From positions 4,154,001-4,218,000 of the forward strand of contig JAGPXD010000002.1 in the NCBI GenBank assembly GCA_020746995.1: 64,000 nt of DNA, in the 5' to 3' direction. Positions 1 through 10,631 of this stretch are shown here, one piece after another (within the stretch, counting starts at the first letter, position 1; the number at the start of each line of letters is the position of its first letter). Under the pieces are notes generated by a model. The model was not told the origin of the DNA. It ran no database searches and saw nothing but the letters and a program-made list of their open reading frames with translations. The position numbers were made by a program, and so were the translations under genes. The stretch is from Plectosphaerella cucumerina. Taxonomy: Eukaryota > Ascomycota > Sordariomycetes > Glomerellales > Plectosphaerellaceae.

Positions 1-3000
1 TCTTCTGTGGACTGGAAGCATGGGAATGCCAGTAGCAGCTTGCACATGTTCTTCAGAAAACAGCCCTGAGCCGAGCAAGAACCGTCCCAGAGACGTACTG
101 TGAGCACGCGAGGCGAATCCAGATGCTGCGTCGACCCCGACACAGCGGACAGCAATCGGTGGAGCAAGTAGAGGCCCAGACACCCGGAAGCCCAGAAGCA
201 CACACTGCCGAGGAGATCTCGGGGGGGTTTGGCGGGGCTGATCGGCGGCAAAGCCCATCAAAGAGAGTGTCCGACAGGGGTCTCCCTCCTTTCGAGAGTC
301 AGCAGCGCGGCTGGACTGGGCCCGGCGCAGCTTCTCCGTCTCCATCTCTCTGCTGAGTCTTCTCTGACGCATACGGATCCCGCCGAGGAGCCGAAGGATG
401 GAGGGGCGTCTTCTAGCCGCCAGGTCTTGTCGCGTGGTCGGCGAGTGGCGAGGCGAGTCAGGCTTCATATTTGCTTGTTCGCGGCGGAAGAAGCAACGCG
501 GCAGTTACGCGAGCATGTGACGGGGGGAAAGAAGCAACAGTTGTTCCCCGTAGCGATGCCGAGAGGTGGTTGGGAAACGTCATGACAAGACAACGGCGTG
601 TAAAGGATGCTTCCAATCCAGGTTCCAGACTTGCCATTCCCACGTGTGCATGCGGCGGTAGCGCGGGGCTGTCAGGTCATAATGTCTTGCTTCTGCTGCC
701 CGTTTCTGCTGCTCGCGCTTCGCCCGCAGAAGCACGGTTAAGCGGGCGGGCCGAGCATTGCTTCTTCCCCGCGGCCATCGCGTCCTGCAGCCACGACACC
801 CTCAGGGGGATCGCGGGTCTGCCGCGACGCTTCCGCGGGGGAGGCGGGCAAGGCGAGCTACGTTCGAAAGAAGCAACATGAACGGATGGCAGGCTGAGGT
901 CGCATGGGACGGCACCCCTCCCTGGGCCCCCCAGATGTCTCTCTCTGCGCTGGAACATTGCTTATTGCGGCTGACGGGTGGGCATGGTACAAGCCTCCAA
1001 GGCAAATGACTCGGCCGGGCGATGGCCGCGCCCGATTAGCGCTGCGCGCGGCGCGAGCTGTCGACGCAGAGATGGCCTGATCACGACGGGGTCTGTTCGC
1101 CGGGGAAGGATCTTGGGCTTCGCGGAAGACCAGCATGGCGTTCAAGATGGCGCCGGTAAGAAAAGAGGCGTGAGGCGGCGGCGATGCCGTTGAAGGGGGC
1201 CAGACTTCTGGGACGAACGTCGACGATGAATAACGACATGTCAGTGTGAGTGGGTAGGGTACCTGTAGGTAGTGCGCGGACTCAGGGGGACTGTCTTTTC
1301 GGAGCGTGGTTGACGGTTCGTGGAACGGCGCCTCTTCGTGCCACGACTAGTAGTGTTCCGCTCCGATGGCGGCGGCGGCGGCAGCCATTCTTTCTTCATG
1401 AAGAAGAATAGGAGACAAAAAAAAACCAGAACGAAGGGAACTCCGGTGGCTGCCGCGTGGTCGGGCGGAAGAGGCGAGTCAAACACCACGAGGGCTGTAT
1501 TTCTTGGGTTCCATCGGTGAACCCCTCGAGGAAGCCAAGGCCGGCCGAGGTTGTCTGACTGACTTGTGTCACTCACTGTCAGACTGTCTCTCCCCAGTTT
1601 CCCTTCCGACACACACCTGCACCTCCTGCAGCGCATTGTCGTCGACCCTGGGCGGGCGCAGATCACCGCGTCCGTTCGCCCCGGGGTCCCGTACCCGCCG
1701 CGCCGGTCCACCCCGACGGCTACCATGGCTGGCGAGTCGCGTCTTCAGCTCTTCGGAGAGGGCTGCGTCTGTGCGACGGCGGGCGTTCCTCAAGGTCTCT
1801 CTCTTCACTGCTTAGTATTCTTCTGGACCAGTCTTCGGGTTTGTGTGACGACCGGAGAGGATCCCGGGACGGCATGTTCCTCTCCATCTCATGTCGAGGA
1901 CCAGAGCGTCCGTTGTTCCAGGATCTGGGGTTGCGATGGAGGCGTCAAAGGGAACAAAGGCAGCCAGCCCAGACGCCGATCTCTCCCCTCCCCTCATTCT
2001 AATCGACAACGGGCAGAGAAACGTCCGAGATGGACCCCCTGTAAATGGCAGGGACATGGTCCGCCATGAGGCCCTGGCGGGCTGGAGGCGGACCCGGCGC
2101 AAATCTCGCGGCCAAGGGGGGGGGGAGGGTGTGGTTGTCTATCCGGATCCCTGGTTGGTGGCCCCCTGGTTGTTGTCATCCGGTTTCCCCCCCCCGATGG
2201 CCGATAGCCTAGCCCAGCCATATCGTGATTGTGTCCTCGTATCTCGTGCCTTGATCAATAGGACACGGGAGCGAGCGAGCGTCCATTGTTGTTGGACTCC
2301 TGAATAAGTAGCCCAGGCCCTTCAGTCGTCGGCGGCGCCGGGACAATCTCCCAGGGGATCAATGGACCATCGCCCGGCCTCTGGTCCAGGGGCCCGGAAT
2401 CTGCTCCGGCGCGTGACGCCTTGGGGGATCGTCAAACTCAAATGCACCGGTGATCATGCAACCCTAGACCTGGCATTTACCAACAAGTGCTGTGTTGCTT
2501 CGCTGGAGGAGACGTTGGAGATTTGAAATGCCCTGTAGGTTTCGATAGCGGAATGCTCTTTTTCTGCCCGCCCGCCGTTGAGTCTCTGCTGTCTGCTGTG
2601 GCTTCTGGGGGGTGGGATTTTTGAACAACAGTCCGGAGGTCAGCCCTCCTCATACAGCACTCTCTTCCCCCCCGGTCAGATCATCTGTCGTCGCCTCGCC
2701 AGGCTCGACCCCTTGCTTTCCCACGAGGCTTGCAGGCTTGCAGCTCGCATGGGTCGCGTTCCGACCTCCCACAAAACACTCCAGCCACAGAGAGCCTTGC
2801 ACGAGAATCTGTCAGAACGGATCGGTCACTTCTCACACCTCGGCACATTTCTTCTTTTCCCACATCCGGTGCCCGCTAGGCTGCTGCAGTCCCAGAAAAA
2901 TCCCGCCGACCTGGCTAGACGACATCGCCTCGACTCGTCCCCTTTCGCCCCTCTTCCTCCGTGCGTTGCGGGTTCGCACGTGGGAAGACAAGAGACGGAC

Positions 3001-4134
3001 TCCCAGGAACGTCTGAACTTTCCCATCCCTTTTCCTGCCCTCCTTTGCCCCTGGGACGAACACGCCCCTCCCCGGACGCGCCGCGCCGCCTAAAGATGTG
3101 TGTGTGTGGGCGCGGCCATCCAACCTCATCTCCCCTCTCAACCAGCTTTTTCCCTCCTCCTCCCCTCTTCAGCAGAGTCCGTTCTCTCGCCCCAAGCCCG
3201 TTTTGGCTGTCAGCCGCGGGATCGTCGACGTCTGGCCCAAGAGGGCCCAGGGGACTTGGGGCCGTGCTAGTTGGGCGCGCGCGGCCGACGTCAAAGCGGC
3301 TCTCCTAGCGGCGCGCAAACACCACCGGTGGCGTTGGCACTTGAGGCATTCCGAGTTAGCACCCTTCTTGGAGTGTGGTAGTCGACAGGGTATCGTGTCG
3401 TGCACGTCGAGACCGTGCCTGGCGCTAAAGGGGGTGTGGTCGTGGTATAGCATGGCAGCCATTGATGGCATGGAATGGCAGTCTTGTCGCACTGATGTGA
3501 TCGAGTCCGAGCCCCCCCTGGACGCCATTTTCTTCTTGCCTGTCTCTGTGTGGGTGTCACGACCAGATGGGACGGAACCTCGGAGAGGCAGCTCGTTCTG
3601 CGGGTTGCCGTCGGCTGGACCTGCAACATCACGCCCCCTCTCCTCTCCACCTTGCACCCTCCCAAGCTGGTCCCCTCCCGAGATACCTCTTGTCCGACGC
3701 TGCCTGCCGCCTGTCCTGGATGTTAGCACGGCTAGTAATGGCCCTACCACCCCCCGTTGAGATGGATATCCCTGGTCAAGGTACATCGTCGGTTAGACAC
3801 CCCCCCTTCGCTCGCCCTGGCTGGCACCCCCTAGCCCCGTTCTCCTTCTCGGTGTCCAGGCTTCCCGTGAAGTCTCGGTTATCCAGTCAGCTCCAGAAAC
3901 ACGAGGAGCGAGGCCAGAGGTCATAAAACGGCCAGACGCCCTCCTGGGACGCCCCCATGGTCGTACTCTCCCCGCTCTCTCGGTGTCTCTCCTCGTGTGT
4001 CCTTCCGCTGCTGCTGTTGCTGCTGCTGGTAGATGGAATCTCCTCCCGCATAGGACTGCTCTAGATACCCTCCTGGTCCTCCTCATCACTCACCACTCCT
4101 TCTCCCCCAGACACCTCCCTCCCTACCGCCCACC
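1..4134. other. Gene-free leader upstream of the ankyrin gene
   Basis: I find no convincing coding region in this stretch. The open frames on both strands are short (under about 220 codons), low in complexity and rich in Arg, Ser and Pro. They lack spliceable continuations that resemble a known family. A 9-mer AGAAGCAAC occurs three times (489-497, 530-538, 869-877). The last few hundred bases are pyrimidine-rich, as is common in leaders of fungal genes. It could hold a long promoter or 5'UTR of the ankyrin gene, or a non-coding transcript. Confidence 0.5.
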
Positions 4135-7100
4135 ATGGCCACCCGTCGGAAGGAAAAGGAGTCTGTCCTGGACCTCTGCACAAAGGCCACCCTCCTCGGC
4201 AACAACATCTCGGTGCGCATGCTCGAGTTCCTCACACAGGTCAAGCACCAGCCCCACGGCTTCCGTGACCTCGCCGACAGCTTCCTCGATGTGTGCCGGC
4301 ACCTGTGGTCCATCGAGGCCGGCCTCGCCGAGGCCAGCCGCATCCAGCAGTCTTTCCCAGCCGAGATGGTCCAGGAGCTCGACCAGAAGTTCCGCCAGAC
4401 CAACACGGACTTCCAGGTCCTCGACAACATGATGTTTGAGTTTCTGGAGTACGAGAAGAAGGGCGGCTTCGGCAAGCTCCAGCGCTCCTGGCGCATGATG
4501 CGCGCCGACAAGGAGATACTCAAGATGCGAGACTCCCTCCGCCGCATCCGTGACGCCCTCCGCATGAGCGCCCTCGTCTTCCAGTGGTCTCTTGGAAATG
4601 CCCGCAACGACGAGGCCATCGGCAACGGCTACGCCAACCTCTCTGCCGCTCTCGAGCGCCTCAACAAGAAGAACGGCGACACCGTCCGCATTACAAAGGC
4701 CAAGTCCTTCGAAGCCAGCACCGCCCAGTCCCAGCTTCGCGCCCTGCCGCCCCCAGACGTGCCGTTGCCCGCCCTGCCTACCCAGCACACTGCTAACAAC
4801 AACACCACGAGCACAATCTCGGCCACGGCGCCTCACCTCCGCGCCCCCTCGCCTCTGGAGAAGATGTCGGCCGCCGACTTTGGCCTTGACGACATGGTAC
4901 GTAACACCACGCCCGAGGCGCGCCGCCGTGCCTCCATCTCCAACCGCAGCCACAAGAGCGGCATCTCGGACCACAACGGCGGAGGCAGCGCCGTCTACGG
5001 CGTCGCCCGCACCGTCGACGTGGCGAGGACCACCTCGGACAGGCTCGGCGGCAGGGGCCTGGCGCCGGGGGGTCTGGCCGCTCATCACCACCACCACATC
5101 CATCACCGTGACCTCAACACCCTACAGGCCGACGAGCTCACCATCTCCGAGATTGCCCAGTTCGAGATGCCGCCCCGAGCGCCTCTCAACGGCCGCCTCG
5201 GCCGCGACGACACCACCCTCCACTCCTCCCACAGCGACCCCTACGAGGCCGCCACCCAGCTCAGCATCCCTACGGCCCCGAGCCGCATCTCCGACCGTCG
5301 CGGCCGCGGCAGCGGTACTCCCAATCTACACGACAGTGGCCTTGCCCTCGCCGAAGACCAGAGCGTCTACGACGACATGAAGAGCATCGACACGGCACCG
5401 ACCTCCCCCGTGAAGGTCGTCCGCGTCAAGGCCGACCCTATGAACATGCCCCGCTGGACGCCGCGTCAGAGCACCGCGTCCACGGCATCGCTCAAGTCGG
5501 CCCTCATCTCTGCTGTTCATGGCAAGAACCACAAGCTCATCGAGCAGCTGCTTGACCGTGGCGTGTCGACTGAGACCGGACCCGAGGTTCACATTCTCGT
5601 CGATGCCGTGCTGGCCCACGACACCGAGAGCGTCCGTCTTCTGCTGCTTTTCGGTGCCGACGCCAACTCGGTCGACAAGGACGGTGTCACGCCCCTCTTC
5701 GCCGCTGTTGAGGTCTCGAACATTGAGATCACCCGTATGCTTCTCAAGTACGGCGCCGACCCCAACCTGTCGGCCGGCCCTGGCCTCGAGTCGCCGCTGG
5801 CCACGTCCATAATCGATCACAAGTACGACTTTGTCCAGCTGCTGCTCACCTACGGCGGTGACCCCAACCACATCATGGCCAACGGCAACACGGTGCTCAT
5901 CATCTCCATGAGCAAGAACACGCCCAAGCGCCTCGTCGACCTCATGCTCGACTACGGCTCAGACCCCAACGAGAAGAACCGTGAGGGCAAGACGGCGCTT
6001 TTCGAGGCCGTCGCCTCGGCCCGTGTCGACCTCGTCACCTCCCTGCTCGACCACGGTGCCAACCCTAACCTCCCCGGGCCCAAGCACATGCTCTGGCCAT
6101 CGACCTACCAGCCCGCCTGCCTCAAGGTCCTCCTCGCCCGCGGCGCCGACGCCAAGAAGGCCCCTGGCAACATGGAGCTGGCCGTCAGCATCAACAACAT
6201 CGAGTCGGTCCGCATCCTGCTCGACGCCGGCGTCAGCCCCAACGTCAAGAAGGACGGCATCTACACCCCGCTGTGCACCGCCATCCGCGACAACCGCCAC
6301 GATATCGTCACCCTGTTGCTCGCCAACGGCGCCGACCCCAACCTCAACTCGGCAGAGTACCCGGCCTTCAAGTGCGTCACCCACTTCCGCACGCACTTCC
6401 TGCCCGTCCTCGTCGCCGCCGGCAACGACCTGCACCACCCGACGGGCATCATCGAGATGGCCGTGCGCGTCAACAACATGGAGGCTCTCATGTGGCTCCT
6501 CGACCAGGGCGTCAGCCCCAACGACAAGTCGGACGAGGGCTGGACGCCCCTGACGACAGCCATCCGCGAGAACCGCCTCGAGGTCGTCGACGAGCTCCTC
6601 GCCCACGGCGCCGACCCCAGCGTCCGCGGCCAGGACTGGCCCATCCTCATGGCTGTCAAGCAGCCCGCCGTGCTGGCCAAGCTGCTCCCTGCCATCAAGG
6701 ACCCTCGCGCCTTCAAGGGCCTGGTCGAGATGGCCGTCGTCGCCGACAAGCTCGAGAGCGTCAAGCTCCTGCTGGCGGCTGGCGTCAGCGTCGAGGACCG
6801 TAACGGCGGTGTCTTCTCGCCCCTGACCACGGCCATCCGCGAGGACAACAAGGAGATCGTACGCTACCTCCTCGAGGAGGGCGGCGCCGACATCAACGCC
6901 CCCGGCGAGCACCTGCCCATCGTCAAGGCCGTGCGCCGCTGCCGCGGTGATGACACGGACATCATCGAGATGCTGCTTGAGAAGGGTGTCGACGTGAACA
7001 AGATTTACCGCGGCTGGAACGCCGTCATGCAGGCCGTCGAGAACGGCGACCCCAAGGTTCTGAAGATCCTTGCGACTGCTGGTGTTGACACGACCGTGCA

Positions 7101-7182
7101 GGATGAGTCGGGCCGTACTCTTCTCGAGATTGCCTCCGGCCGCGGCTGGGAGAGCGAGGTGAAGAGCATCCTGGGGCTGTAA
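4135..7182 (+). CDS. Large ankyrin-repeat protein with helical N-terminal domain
   Basis: A single-exon protein of 1015 aa, probably a scaffold that binds other proteins. Residues about 1-180 are charged and predicted mostly helical, resembling the helical N-terminal domains found before ankyrin repeats in fungal proteins. Residues about 190-440 are low complexity, rich in Pro, Ser, Thr and Ala, with a His-rich patch near residue 320. From about residue 455 to the end there are many ankyrin units with typical signatures such as VTPLFAAVE, LLKYGADPN and LLANGADPN. Residues from about 681 form three longer units of about 92 residues (starts near 681, 774 and 865), each holding several ankyrin helices. 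The start has good context (CCACCATGG) and no upstream in-frame extension. No catalytic or membrane segment is seen. The partner is unknown. Confidence 0.9.
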   Translation: MATRRKEKESVLDLCTKATLLGNNISVRMLEFLTQVKHQPHGFRDLADSFLDVCRHLWSIEAGLAEASRIQQSFPAEMVQELDQKFRQTNTDFQVLDNMMFEFLEYEKKGGFGKLQRSWRMMRADKEILKMRDSLRRIRDALRMSALVFQWSLGNARNDEAIGNGYANLSAALERLNKKNGDTVRITKAKSFEASTAQSQLRALPPPDVPLPALPTQHTANNNTTSTISATAPHLRAPSPLEKMSAADFGLDDMVRNTTPEARRRASISNRSHKSGISDHNGGGSAVYGVARTVDVARTTSDRLGGRGLAPGGLAAHHHHHIHHRDLNTLQADELTISEIAQFEMPPRAPLNGRLGRDDTTLHSSHSDPYEAATQLSIPTAPSRISDRRGRGSGTPNLHDSGLALAEDQSVYDDMKSIDTAPTSPVKVVRVKADPMNMPRWTPRQSTASTASLKSALISAVHGKNHKLIEQLLDRGVSTETGPEVHILVDAVLAHDTESVRLLLLFGADANSVDKDGVTPLFAAVEVSNIEITRMLLKYGADPNLSAGPGLESPLATSIIDHKYDFVQLLLTYGGDPNHIMANGNTVLIISMSKNTPKRLVDLMLDYGSDPNEKNREGKTALFEAVASARVDLVTSLLDHGANPNLPGPKHMLWPSTYQPACLKVLLARGADAKKAPGNMELAVSINNIESVRILLDAGVSPNVKKDGIYTPLCTAIRDNRHDIVTLLLANGADPNLNSAEYPAFKCVTHFRTHFLPVLVAAGNDLHHPTGIIEMAVRVNNMEALMWLLDQGVSPNDKSDEGWTPLTTAIRENRLEVVDELLAHGADPSVRGQDWPILMAVKQPAVLAKLLPAIKDPRAFKGLVEMAVVADKLESVKLLLAAGVSVEDRNGGVFSPLTTAIREDNKEIVRYLLEEGGADINAPGEHLPIVKAVRRCRGDDTDIIEMLLEKGVDVNKIYRGWNAVMQAVENGDPKVLKILATAGVDTTVQDESGRTLLEIASGRGWESEVKSILGL

Positions 7183-8005
7183 TCTGGAGGCGAAGGGGGT
7201 GAGACGTGGGACGTAATGACGGGGGGCGCTGCGGCTCCCCGAGACTGACTCATGATTTCCTTTGTCACTGGTTTTACTTCGAAGATACCAAGAATATACT
7301 GTTCTCGTTTTTGCGTAACCATGTCTGTGTCGTTTCTCGGCTGCATGTCCATTGTCGTGCCGGTGTCGGGTTACACCTGGGGGTTGCCAATGTTTCGGAC
7401 GTTGCGACAGACTTGTCGTTCGTCCCGGAGGTTCGGTCGAGCGGGACTCCCAGGGTGTGCCTCGTTATCACATCTAATTTCTCCTCTTCTCTGGGGTTGA
7501 TAGCGAGATCGGAAAGGCGGCAGAAAGATGCTTGTCGGTGATAAGTTGACGTCACTAGCAGCGGAGTACTCCGACGGCTCAGGGGTTTGTTGCGGGGGAG
7601 ATGGCACTGAGAAACTGAGCATCGGAGGTTGCGGTTCACTGCTGTGTATAAGCGAGTCACGCAATGGCGGCTTGATCCATGTTTCGTCGATTGAAGATGT
7701 AAGAGCCCTGAGAAGAGTCAGCTTCAACTGTAATGCGGTTCTCTCAGAGCTGCTGATGTTGGCGAAAAGTCAACATGAGCAATCAGTCGGACGTCGGCAG
7801 ACCCCGCGCCAGGATGCGCCAGGATGGCGATCCATAATTGATAGCGTTGCCACGAGGCGCGATCGGGCAGGTGACATGGTTTGACTGCAGAATCCCTGGT
7901 CGTGGACAGTCAACAAACAGCCTGGCGATATAAGACGGCTGGCTGCCCATCCTGGTGCCTCGTGACCTTCGACGGTCAACTCCGCATATACTCACTCATT
8001 TCGCC
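7183..8005. other. Intergenic region between ankyrin and amidohydrolase genes
   Basis: I see no gene here. It holds the 3' end of the ankyrin gene and the promoter of the amidohydrolase, with a TATA-like element near its right end. Confidence 0.5.
7928..7934 (+). promoter_or_regulatory. TATA-like element of the amidohydrolase gene
   Basis: The sequence ATATAAG lies 72 nt before the ATG at 8006, a normal distance for a fungal core promoter with a short leader. Confidence 0.4.
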
Positions 8006-9448
8006 ATGGCCCCTTCACCTCGGAAGATGCTTGCGCCCCTTGTGGCAGCGTCACTGCTGGCTGTTGCTGATGCCACTTGCAGACTGGCGAGCACCGGAAC
8101 TTCCGGCGACCTGCTGCTCAAAGGCACCGTCCTGACCTCGGAGGGCGCTGTCGCCATTGGCCGTGTTCTGGTCAAGGATGGAAAGATTGCCTACGCCGGA
8201 TCGCAATGCGGACTCGGGCCGGAGCCTGAAGACATCACCGTCGTCGAATGCACGGGGTCGGTCATCTCCCCAGGGTTCATCAACACGCATGAGCACATCG
8301 AGTATTCGACCGTCACGCCTCTCGAAGACATTGGCGAGAGGGTCAATCATCGACACGACTGGAGGCGCGGGCTGAGGGGGAACACGATGCGCCCTGCTCC
8401 CGTCAACGGATCGGCCGTCGCAGCAACGGCATGGGGAGAGCTCCGCCACATCTTCTCCGGCACGACGTCCATCGTTGGCGGTGCCATGGCGCCGGGCCTG
8501 ACGCGCAACCTCGACTTCGTGAGAGGCCTCGAGTCCGGCATCCTTTCGCCCGTGGCCACCTGGGACATCTTCCCTTTGAACGACGCCCGCGGCATCCTGC
8601 GCAACGGTGACTGCGATTACGGCCCGAATGCCACCAACACCGAGGCTGCCGGGAAACTGTACCGGTACATGGCTCACATCGGCGAGGGAGTCGATGCTGA
8701 AGCCGCCAATGAATTCCGCTGCCTCTCCGACAAGAACTTCGACGTGACCCCTCAGCAGGGCGGCGGCGGACTCAGCACGGATATCATCCGCCCCAACCTC
8801 GCCTTGATCCACGCGCTGGGCCTGACGGAGGCCGATTTCGACCTTGTTGCCGAGCGCCAGGCTAGTATCGTGTGGTCCCCGCGGAGCAACGTCTTCCTGT
8901 ACGGCAAGACGCTCGACGTCAAATACCTGCTCGACGCAGGCATCACCGTCGCGCTGGGCACCGACTGGCTGCCGTCTGGTTCGGCCACCATGGCGAGAGA
9001 GGCGATCTGCGGATTCTCGGCAACTGACAAGAGTTATGGCACAAAGCTCGATACCAAGACGATCTGGGAGATGATGACGATCAACGCGGCCAAGGTTGCA
9101 GGTTTCGAGGCCCACGTTGGTTCTTTCCAGGAGGGCAAAGTCGCCGATATTGCCATCTTTGGCGGAGATGCTCTGGAAGATCCGTTTGCCCAAGCTGTCT
9201 TCTCGGACCCCAAGGACATTGAGCTTGTCATGCGTGGCGGAAAGGTGCTCCTGACGAGCGAGCGTCTTGATGGTCTGGCGAAAGGCTTGTGCGAGCCGGC
9301 GCTGTTTGGAAGCGTGAACAAGACGGTGTGTGTGGAGGAGGAGCTGGGGCGGAGTTTCGCAGCCTTTGAGGCATCCCTGGGAGGTGTGTATCCCGCCATC
9401 CTGCCGGGCATTCCGGAGGGGGAGCCGACATGTGAGCCGACGCGGTAG
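8006..9448 (+). CDS. Secreted metal-dependent amidohydrolase
   Basis: A single-exon protein of 480 aa from the amidohydrolase superfamily (ATZ/TRZ and imidazolonepropionase-like branch). These enzymes hydrolyse C-N bonds in ring or amide substrates at a metal centre. The chosen Met at 8006 (CGCCATGG) begins a signal peptide: a Lys/Arg-containing start, then the hydrophobic stretch MLAPLVAASLLAVADA. The in-frame Met at 7955 would add 17 residues in front and spoil the signal. Metal-site motifs are visible: PGFINTHEHIEY (His-x-His) early, LALIHALGL in the middle, and ALGTDWLPSGS carrying the conserved Asp. The C-terminal GKVADIAIF is typical of the composite beta-sandwich. The substrate cannot be told from sequence. 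Secretion is unusual for the family but is known in fungal relatives. Confidence 0.88.
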   Translation: MAPSPRKMLAPLVAASLLAVADATCRLASTGTSGDLLLKGTVLTSEGAVAIGRVLVKDGKIAYAGSQCGLGPEPEDITVVECTGSVISPGFINTHEHIEYSTVTPLEDIGERVNHRHDWRRGLRGNTMRPAPVNGSAVAATAWGELRHIFSGTTSIVGGAMAPGLTRNLDFVRGLESGILSPVATWDIFPLNDARGILRNGDCDYGPNATNTEAAGKLYRYMAHIGEGVDAEAANEFRCLSDKNFDVTPQQGGGGLSTDIIRPNLALIHALGLTEADFDLVAERQASIVWSPRSNVFLYGKTLDVKYLLDAGITVALGTDWLPSGSATMAREAICGFSATDKSYGTKLDTKTIWEMMTINAAKVAGFEAHVGSFQEGKVADIAIFGGDALEDPFAQAVFSDPKDIELVMRGGKVLLTSERLDGLAKGLCEPALFGSVNKTVCVEEELGRSFAAFEASLGGVYPAILPGIPEGEPTCEPTR

Positions 9449-10631
9449 TCGGGAGTACAAGTCGATTGAGGAGTGTTCAGTCAACTAGGTAGAGAACCGG
9501 CCGACGGCATAATTGATCTTCCTGACGAATTGATTGTGTGATAAGCGGCTCGATGGTCCGACCCATGTTGTCCGATGCCCGCCAGGAAAGCCGTGCCAAC
9601 CTGGTGCAGTAGGCAGGCAAACATTCCGTGACGCAAGCAGCTGTGTGTGTGTGTGTGTGCATAGGCGAGGCGCGTGCCCGTCAGCTTGCGATAATGTGAT
9701 CAGATGGACATGAGCTGCATGCATAACCAAGGAAGCCCGTCCGAGAGAGGCGCGGAAGAGGGCGCGTCTCGTTCGCTGCCTGATGTTCGTTTGATGATGA
9801 TGGCCTCCATTGAAAGAAACATGGAGGTGGTGTCAGGTGCTGACTCGAGCTGGGCGACAGGCAGCGAGGGGCTAAAAATGTCCAGTTGCATCAGGGTCTT
9901 GCTGACGGGCAGTTGCTGCAACTGCCCGCGCGGCAGGAGCTTTCGGTAGAGTGGAGACCACTAGCTAGGCGACCGGAGCATGGACCAACACTACTCCGAC
10001 TCTGGTCTAGCTGATCGGCACACCGAAAGAGGATGATCTCTCACTGGCCGCTCACCTTGCTGACCGAGCATTGAAGTAGGAAGGCAGGAGTTGGGTCACG
10101 GGAAGAAGGGGAAACTGAGCTGGGGGAAGCTCGGGCGAATGACGCGCCACCAGCTCTTTGGCCTGCGGTGAACGAGCTGGGACTGCACGTCCAGCTAGCG
10201 TCTGGTCCCGTCGTCCTCTCCCGGTCCCGGTCAGGTGGAATTGGCCCCAGGCTGCACTGTGCTCGCATCATCACCTCCGTCAAGGCCAGAGTCTCACGCC
10301 CTCTCCATCACTTCCGCGCCCAGGCCATTATTTACCGAATAGCTGCAGCACTTTTGGTCGACCCCCCCTCCGGCCTTCCGACAAACCCCTTCTCTTCAAT
10401 CTCGTACACCGCAGCCGACCTGCGGTCTCTCGCCACACCATCCGACCAATTGATTCACGTTGTCAACACCACCATCACACCCAGGCTTGGTGGTTCTCCT
10501 CCCTCGTGCGACCGACCTTCCGTCGGTTTCGCCCTTCCCCCCCGCCTCTGCAGCCTCCTACTCCTCCCTTCAGCTCCCACCGGGCTGGCCTCATCGTTTC
10601 TCCCCAGCGCGCACAAACCGAAACCATCGCC
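9449..10631. other. Intergenic region upstream of BLM10
   Basis: I see no gene. The left half holds a short TG repeat. The right 300 bases are rich in C and T with few purine runs, as in many fungal leaders, and end at the BLM10 start codon. Confidence 0.5.
9642..9659. repeat. TG dinucleotide microsatellite
   Basis: Nine perfect TG units, between the amidohydrolase 3' end and the BLM10 leader. Confidence 0.9.

Noticed and set aside
3098..3786. Overlapping 220- and 205-codon frames on opposite strands
   Set aside because: Each is the mirror of the other with no protein-like features; likely leader DNA.
4123..6912. Long minus-strand frames opposite the ankyrin gene (327 and 317 codons)
   Set aside because: Composition is Val/Gly/Ala/Asp-rich as expected for antisense of a GC-rich gene; no family motif and entirely inside a well-supported gene.
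7955..8005. Amidohydrolase start 17 codons upstream
   Set aside because: It would place a basic segment before an otherwise perfect signal peptide; the downstream ATG has better context.
8051..9484. 477-codon minus-strand frame opposite the amidohydrolase
   Set aside because: Antisense of a strongly biased coding sequence; no recognisable domain.
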